Shown: positions 17,032 through 26,392, counted from the stretch's first letter. The stretch is DNA of 49,111 nucleotides from Actinomycetota bacterium (GCA_003168255.1 PMSU01000105.1:1-49111); one strand, 5' to 3'. Notes: generated by a model not told the origin, from the sequence alone. Program-made: numbers and translations.

Positions 17032-18434
17032 GTGATCCGGCCGCGTTGGCCAGGCGGCCTGCGCCGCCGGCTGGTCCTGACGCTCGTGCTCGTGGCAGCG
17101 GTCTCTGCCGGGACACTGGCGGTCGCTTCTTACCTGCTGGTGCAGCAGGCGCGGTTCAGCGCACTGCTCGTTGTCGGCCAGGCCGAGACGACAGACGACT
17201 TGCGCCTGGCGGACGGCGTGACACCAACCCGGGACACGCTCGACCCCAACCGCTTTGTCCGCTCCTACCAGTCCCTGCGCGGAACGCCGGCCGTGCTGGT
17301 CTTCCCTGGTCATCGGCCGGTCGCGTCCGATTCCCTGGTCGATCCGCCGATCCCGGCGCCGCTGCGCCGGACCGTGGACAGCGGCCGGCTCGGCTACCAG
17401 ATGATCCGGATCGGGGGCAGCTCTTACCTGATGACCGGCGGCCGTGTGCCGCAGTCGCCGGCGCGGCTGTACGTGTTCTTCCCGGCCGTGCAGACCGGGC
17501 AGGAGCTCAGCCAGCTCAGGAATGCACTGGCGGCTGGCTGGCTGGCTGGGCGTAGTGCTGCTGGCCGCGCTGGCAGGCCGGATGCTGGTCAGGCGCACCC
17601 TGGGGCCTGTCGCCCGCGCCAGTCAAGCAGCCACGCTGATTGCTGGCGGGCAGCTGGACACCCGGCTGCCGGCCGGGGCGCGAGATGAGTTCGGCGCATG
17701 GGCGGCCGCGTTCAATGAGATGGCCGACGCGCTCCAGGGCAAGATCGCGGCACTGTCCGCGGCACAGGCACGCGAACGCCGGTTCACCGCCGACGTGGCC
17801 CACGAACTGCGAACCCCGCTGACCGCGCTGGTGGCCGAAGCTTCACTGCTCGACGGGCTGCTCGAGACCATGCCGGCCCGAGCGCGCCGGCCCACCGAAC
17901 TGCTGGTACACGATGTGCGCAGGCTGCGCGCCCTGGTGGACGAGCTGATGGAAATGTCCAGGTTCGACGCGGGCACCGAACGGGTCCGGGAGACAGAGGT
18001 GGAGCTGCTCGGCAGCGTGCGGTCGGTGCTGCGGCTGCGAGGCTGGCCAGCCAGGTCGAACTGGCTGGCCAGGAGATAGTGGTCAGCACCGATCCCCGGC
18101 GGTTGGAACGGATCGTGGCGAACCTGACCGGGAACGCGATCGAGCACTCCGGCCACGGCGTACGGGTCACCGTCGGGCGCGGTGATACCGGCACCGCCCA
18201 CGTCGAGGTCAGCGACGCGGGGCCGGGTATCCCGCCGGATCACCTGCCGCACATCTTCGAACGGTTCTACAAAGCCGACCCGGCCCGCTCGGGTGGCGGC
18301 AGCGGGCTCGGCCTGCCATAGCGCAGGAGAACGCGATCCTGCTAGGCGGTGGCATCAGCGTACGGAGCGAAGTGCACACCGGATCGACGTTCCGGCTGAC
18401 CCTGCCGCTGGCGGCGGCTGAGAGCAAACTGTGA
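17032..18434 (+). pseudogene. Sensor histidine kinase broken by three frameshifts
   Basis: Starts at GTG 17032. Two TM segments flank an extracellular sensor region, then HAMP (LVRRTLGPVARASQAATLI), HisKA with FTADVAHELRTPLTAL, and HATPase boxes N (NLTGNAIEHS), G1 (DAGPGIPP) and F/G2 (FERFYKAD, GGGSGLGL). All parts exist but in three successive frame changes: a fourth GGCT copy at 17532-17547 (+4), one G missing at about 18046 (GGG to GG), and one G missing at about 18315 (GCCTGGCC to GCCTGCC), after which IAQENAILLGGGISV completes the protein. As read, the product stops before or inside the kinase core. Confidence 0.88.
17532..17547 (+). repeat. GGCT x4 tetranucleotide tract in the kinase gene
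   Basis: Four perfect GGCT copies encode the start of TM2. Three copies would keep the frame from AALAAGWL into GVVLLAALAGRML. Short tetranucleotide tracts of this type change length by slipped-strand mispairing. Confidence 0.8.
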
Positions 18435-18480
18435 ACTCGCGGTGCGGCCATCGTGCGCCGGCCGGCGCAATCTTGGTCCC

Positions 18481-19088
18481 ATGAACAGCGATACGAAGCC
18501 CACCATGAAGAAGCTAGCGCTCCCCGTTCTCGCCGCCACGTTCGCGCTCGCAGGCTGCGGGCCGGCAACGTCCGGATCGCTCGGACCCGCGCCCGCGGGC
18601 ACCGCCACCCGGACTGCTGCCCGGACCGCGGCGCGCTCGTCCCCGGCGGCACCAGCCCAGTCCGCCATCACGCCCCCGCCACCCTCATCCCCGGCGACTT
18701 CCCCCGCTCCCTCGCCATCGGTATCCGCCTCAGCACCCAACTGCAGCCAGGTACCCGTCCTCGGCGGCACGTTCAAGGTCTGCCCGGCAGCGGCACCCAT
18801 CGGTGCCACCGTCACCATCACCTCAGGCACACAGTGCGGGGCTGGCCCAGGTAGCGAGCCGACGCTGGTGTTCCTGGGGCCAAAGGCCTACATCGGATCG
18901 GGCGGCGGAGGCGAGGAGATACCGGTCACCAAACCGGAACCGGATTCACCGCCACCTATCGCATCCCGGCCACCTACGAAGGCGGCGGAAACGTGAACCC
19001 CACGCTGCCTGTCACACCCGGCACCGGGTACTCCTTCGCGACCTATCCGGCCGCTGCATGCCAGATCGCATTCACCGTCACCCGATAG
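18481..19088 (+). pseudogene. Lipoprotein downstream of the two-component system, frameshifted
   Basis: ATG 18481 (or 18505) gives MKKLALPVLAATFALAGC: a lipobox LAGC with the lipid-attachment Cys at about residue 22-30 depending on start. A Ser/Pro/Ala-rich linker follows, then a globular part (LGGTFKVCPAAAPIGATVTI). At about 18934 one A is missing (CACCAAAACC expected). The tail (GFTATYRIPATYEGGG ... AACQIAFTVTR, stop 19088) lies in the next frame. As read, it ends at 18996 with a nonsense tail. Kinase-lipoprotein pairs such as the CseA/CseBC set suggest an envelope-sensing accessory role. Confidence 0.8.
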
Positions 19089-19378
19089 ACACACCACAAT
19101 CACCGCGCAGATCAGACATTCCCGGCCGCCTAACACCTAGCGGACGAACACGAGAAGACGCGTGCAGAACGGCGGGTATTCGTGCTTCCATCGCCCCTGA
19201 GCAGGGCAGCGCTGAGTGAGGGTGATGAGCGCCGCCCTCTTCGGCGTGTCGATTCTGGTGGCCAAGCCGGATCTGGGCACGGCTGGGGACAGGCTGTTGC
19301 CGGTGGCATTGGATTGCAGCCTCCCTGCCGGGCGAGGATTTAGCTGTTCCGCCCAGCTGGGGCAAGGGCGGTCGTGGC

Positions 19379-20296
19379 GTGCATTACCTGGATGCCTGGC
19401 GGCATCCGCCACCGGTATTGTCGGCATGCGGCGAGCGGGGGCGGAGCGTAGTGGATTACATCGGGCCAGATACCGGGCAGGCGTGCTGGCGTGACTTGTT
19501 CGAGTTGCTGCGGGTGCATAAGGGTGACCAGCACGCCGGGGAGGTGATCTGGCCGTGGGCGGACCGTCACCTGGAAACGATCCGCGAGCTGCGTGACATC
19601 GGGCGGCCGCAGTGCCGCGGGGCCCGCATCCGGTGCCATCCTGGGCAATACGATCCGCTGCAGGGCATGTATGCCCTCAGCCGAGTCCTGGATGTGCTGA
19701 TCGCGCCCTACCAGCCCGCCCATGACGATCCTGCGCTGCTGAACTGGGTCACCGGGCAGCCCTGGTGGACCGGCAGGCTGCCCGGCCGTCCGGCGTTGCC
19801 TGCGCTCGCCGCCGCGATCGGCTGCGCGCGGATCAGCGAAGAGGATTTCAGCCCGTTCTTCCACGAGATCGTCGCGGTAGAGCAGGCAGACGATCCCGAT
19901 GCCAGCCCGCAGCTAGCAGAGGAGGTCTGGCCAGGATTCATGGTCGGCTCCATGATGCTGGTCCGGGCCGGCACCGTCGTGCGCGCCGGGGCGAACATCA
20001 TGAACCCGCTGGCGGCTTCGCAGTCGAGGATGTACTGGGCGTGGTGGCGGCGCAACCGGAGGCCCGCAGACCTCTCCCATGGCTGGGGCAGCAACTCCCA
20101 GTGGCGCACCGACTTCCGCCGCGACTACTTCACCGACGGAGCACTTCACTACAACGTCGATGGCTACCGGCACAAACGCGACGGCGGCCTCCCCGGGCCA
20201 GCCGCCCGGGAACTGGTCCGGTTCCGCTGCAATATCCTCCGGGACCTCGGCGACCAATGGCCCTACGGCCACAGACTCTCCGAGCCTTACCATTAA
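19379..20296 (+). CDS. Hypothetical protein rich in Trp/Arg/His
   Basis: 305 residues from GTG 19379, or about 280 from GTG 19454 (VDYIGPDTGQACWRDLFELL), which looks the more natural start. It has many conserved-looking Trp/His/Arg positions (VIWPWADRHLETIREL, RGARIRCHPGQYDPLQGMY, YWAWWRRNRR, HGWGSNSQWRTDFRRDYFTDG). No signal peptide or known motif is recognised. Codon usage is normal for the genome and no frameshift is seen, unlike its neighbours on both sides. Confidence 0.6.
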   Translation: MHYLDAWRHPPPVLSACGERGRSVVDYIGPDTGQACWRDLFELLRVHKGDQHAGEVIWPWADRHLETIRELRDIGRPQCRGARIRCHPGQYDPLQGMYALSRVLDVLIAPYQPAHDDPALLNWVTGQPWWTGRLPGRPALPALAAAIGCARISEEDFSPFFHEIVAVEQADDPDASPQLAEEVWPGFMVGSMMLVRAGTVVRAGANIMNPLAASQSRMYWAWWRRNRRPADLSHGWGSNSQWRTDFRRDYFTDGALHYNVDGYRHKRDGGLPGPAARELVRFRCNILRDLGDQWPYGHRLSEPYH

Positions 20297-20623
20297 CCAC
20301 TGGAAGACGCCACGAACCAGCAACGCAGATCATCCTGTTCGGGTGCGTCCATAACGGTCAGGCTCAAGCCCGGCTGCTACGCCATAACGGCGGCTCCACG
20401 CGCGGTTATCAGGGCGGAAGCTTCGGCTCATTACGACTCACGCTACCCAACTAGGCCCGACGATCAGTCAGCCGATCTGCATAACCATACGGAGCCGACG
20501 CACTCGAGGGCTTCCTCATCTGCCGCGCTGGGCACGTTTCGCGGCGGTGTGGTTCCTGGTCCAGACAGCCTCACTGGCGTCGGCCACACCGAGTGGACTG
20601 CTCCCCCGGGCCCGACCTGGCGC

Positions 20624-20960
20624 TCAACCTCGAGTCTGACGCCAGCGCCCGATCGCCTCGTCCATCCGCGGCACGTCGTCTCGCAAGGTGACCCAGACGA
20701 CCTCGTAATGATGCGGTGATAGGCGTGCGCGGCGACGACCTCATGCCCTTGACTTCGCGCCACGGAACCTCAGGCGTCGCCTTGGTGACCTCGTCGGGGA
20801 GCTTGATGGCGATGTCGCCCAAGCGGCCGATGATCGCCTCGCCCACAAGACGCAGCGGGTGCTCAGCATCCCACCGCTCCTTGCCTAGCATCACAACTTC
20901 GGCGGCAGCGTCGGCTGCCTCAGCCAGATCTGCCAGCAGGTCATCGACTCCCCTGGTCAC
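20624..20960 (-). pseudogene. HepT-family toxin, two frameshifts
   Basis: Begins with ATG overlapping the MntA stop (4 nt). The first ~70 residues (DLAEAADAAAEVV ... LVGEAIIGRLGDIAIKLP ... VPWREVKGMR) are HepT. One base is lost after GMR, giving VVAAHAYHRI in the next frame (the HxY of the RX4-6HXY RNase/adenylation-site motif). A second loss just after puts HYEVVWVTLRDDVPRMDEAI in the third frame, ending at 20624. HepT is the RNase toxin of the HepT/MntA system, and here it cannot be made intact. Confidence 0.82.
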
Positions 20961-21256
20961 AGGTCTATGGCCTCGGCGCGAATGTGTTCGTCCCGCGGCT
21001 TGAGGGCGCTGTGCGCAACGACATCGACCCCGACGCCCAGGAGTTCCTCATGATCTTGGAACAAGCCGACCTGATCAAGAAGAGAGGCGCCCGGCTCGAA
21101 GTCCACGAGCAGGTCCAGATCGCTACCTGGGCGGGCCTCTCCCCTGGCAACGGAGCCGAATACCGCGACCCGATGAGCTCTGCGGGTGTGCGCGACGCTC
21201 AGGATCTCCGCACGGTGGCGGCGCAGATCCTCCAAGGTCAGTACATCATCGGTCAC
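20957..21256 (-). CDS. MntA-type minimal nucleotidyltransferase antitoxin
   Basis: 99 residues. GSVARGEARPGSDLDLLVDF carries the pol-beta superfamily pattern G34-S35 ... D46-x-D48. MntA neutralises HepT by adding AMP residues to the Tyr of its RX4-6HXY motif. It is intact while the toxin gene downstream (4-nt overlap) is not, which is the expected safe order of decay. Confidence 0.9.
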   Translation of the reverse strand: MTDDVLTLEDLRRHRAEILSVAHTRRAHRVAVFGSVARGEARPGSDLDLLVDFEPGASLLDQVGLFQDHEELLGVGVDVVAHSALKPRDEHIRAEAIDL

Positions 21257-21408
21257 CCATCAAGGGTATCGCCGCAGGCCCTAGCGGAGAGGATTTGGAA
21301 CCTCTCTGATCCCCTGAGTGTGACCTAGTGGCAGGACGTTCGATAAAGGTCATTCAAGCAGGTCAGAGAGTTGACCCTGGACAATCACGGACGCCTGAGG
21401 ACCATACC

Positions 21409-21433
21409 GTTGCTGCCGTTTGCTGCTGCCGCA
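21409..21433 (+). repeat. 25-bp dispersed repeat, copy 1
   Basis: The 25 bp starting GTTGCTGCCGTTTG at 21409 occur again, identical but inverted, at 49087-49111 at the very end of the window. In both places a TGACGCTT-type palindrome lies nearby, 12 nt away here and 44 nt away there. The repeat is not part of a recognisable gene. Confidence 0.8.
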
Positions 21434-21445
21434 GCCAAGCTTCGA

Positions 21446-21460
21446 TGACGCTTAGTGTCA
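21446..21460. repeat. TGACGCTT palindrome, copy 1
   Basis: TGACGCTTAGTGTCA, a slightly degenerate palindrome followed by GCGTCC. It is upstream of the Phd/RelE pair. Related copies are at 22185 and 49027. Confidence 0.6.
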
Positions 21461-21604
21461 GCGTCCTTGCCAGGCGATCCTCTCGGTGCGAACGAGTCAC
21501 AGCAAGGTCAATGCGGGTCATCCTGGCTGGTCAGAGCACGACGCCCATCCGGGTCGCTCGTGTTCTTGCCCGAAAGGGTCAGCGCCCGGTGTTACCGTCG
21601 GTGG

Positions 21605-21861
21605 ATGGCCTATCCGTTGACTGCAGCTCAGGCGCACCTGGTGAGCTCGTCGCCGAGGCGCGGCAAACCCACTGCCCCGTCACCATCAGCGAGCATGGCA
21701 AGCCGGTGGCGGCTCTGATCAACATCGACGATCTCGGCGACCTTGAGGATCGCGCAGCGCTGGCGGCGCACCTGGCGGACAAGGCCGCCAGGCGCAGCGG
21801 CGTCAGTCTCGATGAGCTGGATGCCGCACTCGACCGGATCGATGCAGAAACCCTGCCGTGA
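21605..21861 (+). pseudogene. Phd/YefM-type antitoxin, 1-nt frameshift
   Basis: ATG 21605 gives MAYPLTAAQAHL, the start of a Phd/YefM antitoxin. At about 21641 one G is missing from CTGGGTGAG, so the next residues are wrong. The correct continuation GELVAEARQTHCPVTISEHG lies in the neighbouring frame and runs to the TGA at 21861 (SLDELDAALDRIDAETLP). That second frame is open far upstream without sense, which can give a misleading 177-residue reading. Confidence 0.82.
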
Positions 21862-22110
21862 GCCTGACCGTCGTCTTCCGGGAGACGGCGCTTCGCAACC
21901 TGGCCCGCATCCGCAACAAAGATAAGGGTGTGTTCGCGCGGACCCGTCCCGCCATCACCTTGCTGGCTGATCAGCCGTATCCCGAGGGTGCGGTCGCGTG
22001 GGGTGCAACAGGTGTCTACCGGCTGCACTCAGGCGACATCCGGGTCCTATACGAAGTCGATGAGGAAGCGGCTGCGGTTTTACATCATCAACATAGGAGT
22101 CATCTCCTGA
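21858..22110 (+). pseudogene. RelE/ParE-type toxin with a C-terminal frameshift
   Basis: GTG 21858 overlaps the antitoxin TGA. The body is a RelE mRNA interferase (FRETALRNLARIRNKDKGVF ... WGATGVYRLHSGDIRVLYEV). At GCGGTTTTAC one extra T shifts the frame: with TTT the end reads VYIINIGVIS and stops at 22110. As read, the protein lacks this last beta strand and runs on to 22187. The C-terminal strand usually carries active-site residues in this family, so it is probably inactive. Confidence 0.78.
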
Positions 22111-22184
22111 ATCCGATCGCATGCCCGTGTTCGCAGGCTGGGCTGCTCGGCCCACCGGATCGCCAGGCACGAGCGGCCAGTGTC

Positions 22185-22200
22185 TGACGCTTGAGCGTCA
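22185..22200. repeat. TGACGCTT palindrome, copy 2
   Basis: TGACGCTTGAGCGTCA followed by GCGTCTT, 75 nt after the RelE-like gene. With copy 1 it brackets the Phd/RelE pair. Confidence 0.65.
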
Positions 22201-22236
22201 GCGTCTTCCGGCGGGAAATTTGCTGCGACACTTCGG

Positions 22237-22995
22237 ATGCTGGGCTCGCTCACACAGGCCGCCGAGGTCGCCGATACCGCCTACCGGCAGGCGCTCACCG
22301 AGTCACACAACGTGCGCATCGCCCATGCCGCCTATCAGAAGGTCCAGGCACTGGTCTGGGCTGACCGCACCGAGGAGGCCCGCCACGCGCTGCACGACGA
22401 ACTCGAGCCACATGCTGCCCTTGCCGCAAGCCGCTGGGTGGCATGGGCAAGCTTCCTCCGATCGGCGGTCCTGGTCCGAGATGGCGACACGGCCGGATCG
22501 CGGGAACAAGCTAGGCTGGCCATCCAGCGCTTCCAAGGTGAGGCACTGATCGATGGCGTGATCAGCGCTGAACTCATTCTCCTCACCGTGGCGCGGCGTG
22601 AAGGCGACGATCGCGCGTTCGGTGACGCGCTTGAGCGCGTGCGAGACCGACGGCGCAGCGCCAGCCACGCAGGCATCTGCTACACACGCGGCCACCCATT
22701 CACTGACCAGGTCATTCAACTCGAAGAAGCCGAGTTCGCGCGCACCCACACCCGTCAGCTGGAGCATGCCTCGACGCTGTATCGTGCCCTAGCCTCTTCG
22801 GAATTCCCGCTGCATGTCGCGTTCGGCCATCTCGGCTGCGCGCTGCTCGCGGGCAGCAACTTCGAAGCACGCCAAAGGCATCTTGACCAGGCCATATCCG
22901 CTGCCGATCGGATCGGGCAAGAACTCATCCGGACTCGCTGCAGGTTGCTCAGCGATGATGACCCGACTGGCGCGGATGAGATGTTCTTTTGCTGA
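22237..22995 (+). CDS. TPR-like helical-repeat protein, probably a C-terminal fragment
   Basis: 252 residues of antiparallel helix pairs (AAYQKVQALVWADRTEEARHAL, ASTLYRALASSEFPLHVAFGHLGCALL, FEARQRHLDQAISAADRIGQ) typical of tetratricopeptide or MalT-like repeats. No N-terminal DNA-binding or ATPase domain is present, and the reading frame begins abruptly just after the RelE remnant and palindrome copy 2. It may be the tail of a larger regulator truncated by insertion of the TA block. Confidence 0.6.
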   Translation: MLGSLTQAAEVADTAYRQALTESHNVRIAHAAYQKVQALVWADRTEEARHALHDELEPHAALAASRWVAWASFLRSAVLVRDGDTAGSREQARLAIQRFQGEALIDGVISAELILLTVARREGDDRAFGDALERVRDRRRSASHAGICYTRGHPFTDQVIQLEEAEFARTHTRQLEHASTLYRALASSEFPLHVAFGHLGCALLAGSNFEARQRHLDQAISAADRIGQELIRTRCRLLSDDDPTGADEMFFC

Positions 22996-23226
22996 GCTGA
23001 AGATCACAAAATACTTCCGCTGGCCGTCCGTGCGGGCGAAGATCCGCCGCTATGGGCGGTCGGTGTGGATCTGACGACATAGTTCCGAGCGACGTGGATC
23101 AGGATGATCTGCGCGAGCAGTCCGCGGAGCAGCTCGGCGTCAGTCGACTATTAACGGACGCTACCGCCATACCGACCCACTATGCGTGCCGCCCGGTCCC
23201 CGGCGCGGGATACCTGTCGACTCCGG

Positions 23227-23649
23227 TCAATCGGGATCCGTGAAGGTGACCTTGGCCAGCGGGCTGCGCTCTGCCCACTCATCGAGGACGGGCTCTGGCC
23301 ACGGACTGTCTGGGCTACGGCGGCGGTTGAACTCCTCGGCGAAGACGGCCAGGACACGCCGGCGCTCCGCCGGGTCGGTGATGACCGTGGACGTGGCCGG
23401 CAGGTCGGCGGCCACGCCGTTCTTGAGGTGGAAGGTGAATTGCGGGTGGGCGGCCAGGTTGGCCAGCCAGTCGCGGGTCTTGGGCCCAGGGATTCCGCTC
23501 AGGTAGATATCGTCGCCGAGCCGGTAGAAGGCGATCTCGATTCGCCGTGGCTGGCCGGAACGCCGGCCCGTGGTGGTGATGTCTATCGTGCGGTCCTCGA
23601 TCGTCGAGGAGGCATCAATGGCCAGCGCCTCGCGTACGTCCTCCCTCAT
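23227..23649 (-). CDS. Deazaflavin (F420)-dependent nitroreductase-family protein (DUF385)
   Basis: 140 residues. TIDITTTGRRSGQPRRIEIAFYRLGDDIYLSG is the split-barrel signature of the F420H2-dependent Ddn/DUF385 group. GPKTRDWLANLAAHPQFTFHLK follows as in that family. These enzymes bind F420 and reduce quinones or nitro compounds. The substrate is unknown. It stands alone on the minus strand. Confidence 0.88.
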   Translation of the reverse strand: MREDVREALAIDASSTIEDRTIDITTTGRRSGQPRRIEIAFYRLGDDIYLSGIPGPKTRDWLANLAAHPQFTFHLKNGVAADLPATSTVITDPAERRRVLAVFAEEFNRRRSPDSPWPEPVLDEWAERSPLAKVTFTDPD

Positions 23650-23933
23650 CGGACGTCACCGCCCGCCCTGGCCTGCGCCGTCATCGGTCTCCGCCGCGCC
23701 CATCTCCGGCTGGAGCCGGTGGCGGGAGTGCTGCTGATAAACATGGAAGTCATCCCTTCTCCGCTGGTCACACTGCGTTGCCTGGTCGGCACCGCGCGGC
23801 GTCGATGTACCAGGTGACGGGGTCAGTCGCCCGCCGCCGGCCTGTTTCGTCTCGCCCGCATCGCCAGGTCCCACCCGGTCCAGCATCCAGAACAAGCCCG
23901 GCAGGCCGTTGCTCCGTAAGGAGTGAGCCCGGC

Positions 23934-24482
23934 TCAGCTCGCGCCAGGGGCGGTCAGGTGCCCGCCGAACACCCCGGTAATGGTGAGGACCGCGAGTAGC
24001 GCGCCGACCAGACCCACGATGATCGCGCTGGTCGCGACGGCCTTGGACCAGCCCGGGGTGCCGCCGCTGCGCAGGACCCTCGGCCAGAGCAACACACCGG
24101 CACCGGACAGCACCGCCGCGGCGGCGAACACGAGCGCCCACCAGCCCTGGGTGTGCCAGCCGTTTGCATACAGGTTCAGCTGCTGCTGGCCCGTCAGACC
24201 AGAACTCGGGGCATGGATTTCTTCGCTGTACTGGCCGTGGCTGACCACGACGCCGCTGGTCCAGTTCGTCGTAAGGGAGACGACCGCCAGGGCCAGGCCA
24301 GCGAAGCCGAAGCCTCCACTCACCGCGCCAGTGCCCAGAACGCCATCCCCTCCCGAGCCATCGTCGTCGATCTCGGTGAGCTCTTCCGGAAGATCGGCTT
24401 GTTCGTCCGGGGAGCCGAAGTCGATGAGCGCGGACCCGGACCCAGCGTCCGTCCCGCCCATATTCGTAGTGTTATCAGTCAT
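23934..24482 (-). CDS. Small membrane protein, 3 TM segments
   Basis: 182 residues from ATG 24482 (MTDNTTNMGG). An acidic disordered N-terminus (PDEQADLPEELTEIDDDG) is followed by hydrophobic segments GFGFAGLALAVVSL, ALVFAAAAVLSGAGVLL and IIVGLVGALLAVLTITGVFGG. A longer in-frame start at 24557 lacks support. The function is not known. Confidence 0.65.
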   Translation of the reverse strand: MTDNTTNMGGTDAGSGSALIDFGSPDEQADLPEELTEIDDDGSGGDGVLGTGAVSGGFGFAGLALAVVSLTTNWTSGVVVSHGQYSEEIHAPSSGLTGQQQLNLYANGWHTQGWWALVFAAAAVLSGAGVLLWPRVLRSGGTPGWSKAVATSAIIVGLVGALLAVLTITGVFGGHLTAPGAS

Positions 24483-25139
24483 AGGCGCCCACCTTAGGGA
24501 CAAAGGCTGGGAGCGAGCTGAACAAACGCGGAAGAACCATGCCGAAACAGCTCGCACCTAACTCAGAGCCGGCAGGGCACGGCCACGCTGCCCGGCCGGG
24601 TCGGCACGTCCGAGGACTGGCACCGAAGGGCGTGGCCCAGGCTCGTACCTACCGTGACATTCGCTGGGTGCGCACCCGTCACGCGTGCCCGCCGTTAGGC
24701 GCGCGGCCGGGTTTCGGTTCTACCAAGATCTTGGGCGCTCATATCCGGATGATCTGTGCGGCGGCCACACTTGGTTATGTGCTTGTCTGGTGTGGCTTGC
24801 TGTGGTCAGGCGGGCAGGAGCCGGGCCGGCAGCGGGATTCCGCTGATGCTCGCGTCGGGGCGGCGGGGGGCTGGCGTCGCTGCCGCCTGCCATGATCACG
24901 CTGGCACGCGGCAGCGACGGTGCTGGTCCTGCGGGGGTAACATGCCCCGATCCAGCGCTCGATCTCGGATTACCCCGGCCTGCAGGTCAAGCTGGCTGCG
25001 CAGAAGGCCACAGCGCACTCTCACCGGTCCGCGGACAGCGTCGCCGCCGGGCAGCTGCTGATCGGGGGTCCGGCGAGTCCCCCGCTCGCCGGGCGGCGGG
25101 CGTGGCCGGGGTGCAGGACCATCGATGGGAGGACGGCCC
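24483..25139. other. Region without a convincing gene
   Basis: About 650 nt. Open frames exist on the plus strand but they show no domain, poor composition and no ribosome binding site. Around 24955-25060 one frame reads like a short coding remnant (SISDYPGLQVKLAAQKAT). Nothing else is supported. Confidence 0.4.
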
Positions 25140-25616
25140 ATGCCGAACTGGGCTGAGCAGGTGACAGCGATCGCGACCGCGGTCAGTGCCCTCGGGCTGC
25201 TGAGCGCGATCGGCGCGGTGGTCTTCGCCGGCCAGCAAGCCCGCGAAGCCCGCATTGGCCGGGAGGCCGCGACCGCGGTTGAGTTCTTCCGGCGCTGGAG
25301 CGAAGCCCCGCTGGTGGAGACACGCCGCATGGTCGCGCAGTTCGAGACGCCAGAAGCGCTGCGCGATGCGCTGACGCGCTTCATCGCAGAGAACTCGGTC
25401 CAGGCCTACGTCCTGTACCGGGAGCTGGACTTTTTCGAGCAACTCGGCGCGCTCGAGAAACACGGCGGCTGCGATTTCGAGCTGATCAAAACCCTGCTCG
25501 GCCGTCGCCTGATCGAGAGGTGGGAGATGTGGCAGCCATCGATCGACGCGATCGGCGGCACAGACGCCTATCCCATGTTCGACCGGCTCGTGACTAAGAT
25601 GCGCGCCGCCGTGTGA
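25140..25616 (+). CDS. Membrane-anchored DUF4760-like protein
   Basis: 158 residues from ATG 25140 (MPNWAEQVTAIATAVSALG). GGGAGGACGGCCC lies upstream. One N-terminal TM helix (GLLSAIGAVVFAGQ) is followed by a cytoplasmic helical domain (AREARIGREAATAVEFFRRW, VLYRELDFFEQLGALEKHGG). This layout is that of the DUF4760/membrane-helix hypothetical family. No catalytic motif is seen. Confidence 0.7.
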   Translation: MPNWAEQVTAIATAVSALGLLSAIGAVVFAGQQAREARIGREAATAVEFFRRWSEAPLVETRRMVAQFETPEALRDALTRFIAENSVQAYVLYRELDFFEQLGALEKHGGCDFELIKTLLGRRLIERWEMWQPSIDAIGGTDAYPMFDRLVTKMRAAV

Positions 25617-25886
25617 TGCCACCGCCAAAGACCTCACCGGCAACCGGCAATGCCCCGGCAACAGGGCACATGGCCCAGCTGGCAGGTCGGCCCAGATTAA
25701 CCCGATCCCTTCAACACCACGCTGAGTGACACAAAGGCCCGGGAGGGTGCTCGCCGAGCCGCCGATCTGGTCGACCTCCTGAGACGTGACAGCGTCACCC
25801 GTGATGGGCAGATCCGGGCGATCTGTGCGTCGATGGGCTGGCTGCCAACGCCCGGTCATGCGTGAAGAGCGGGCATTCTGCGGCGC

Positions 25887-26231
25887 CTATCGGCGGAGGT
25901 CTTCGGCCACCCGGGCGCGGTGGGTGACGCAGGCTCTTCGCGTCCCCTCCGACCCGGTCACGCTGACAACGACTGGCCGACCACCGCAATGGTCGCACCG
26001 TTCTCGCGGGTCGGCCGGGGTCGCCGGGTCCTGCGGACGGCGCGGGCGCAGATGCGGCAGCGCCTGCCGGATATCGAGCAGTTTCCTCATCCCGGCGCCG
26101 AAATCGATCCAGACGCCGGGCATTGCCTTGCATTCGCCGAGGCGCGCGATCGTGCCCGCCGGCGAACGTCGCAGGAACGACCCTGGCTCCCCGGCCAGCC
26201 AGCCCGCTGTTTCGCCGGACGCGCCGGTCAT
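25887..26231 (-). CDS. Small hypothetical protein with a CxxC motif
   Basis: 114 residues from ATG 26231 (MTGASGETAGWLAGEPG). RCDHCGGRP and, 20 residues on, ACVTH could form a CxxC...CxxH zinc knuckle. The opposite strand is open too, but its reading is low-complexity Pro/Arg, so I prefer this one. The function is unknown. Confidence 0.45.
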   Translation of the reverse strand: MTGASGETAGWLAGEPGSFLRRSPAGTIARLGECKAMPGVWIDFGAGMRKLLDIRQALPHLRPRRPQDPATPADPRERCDHCGGRPVVVSVTGSEGTRRACVTHRARVAEDLRR

Positions 26232-26392
26232 GACACCGGGCGTCTTGCCCCGCCGCCACCACCTGGCTCCATCGTGACCTGCCCGGCCCCGGGAACGGCC
26301 GCTACGGCCGGCCGCCGCACAACCGCGCACAGCCCTGCCCGGCATCGGCTTCTGGCCGCTGTGCGGCTCGCTTCCCCCGACCGGAGATTCCT

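Noticed and set aside
21328..21861. 177-codon reading of the Phd gene with a long N-terminal extension
   Set aside because: The extension covers the 25-bp repeat and the palindrome and has no Phd similarity; MAYPLTAAQAHL in the other frame is the natural start.
24539..24895. Plus-strand open frame of 118 codons
   Set aside because: No domain, no ribosome binding site and no coding-like pattern.
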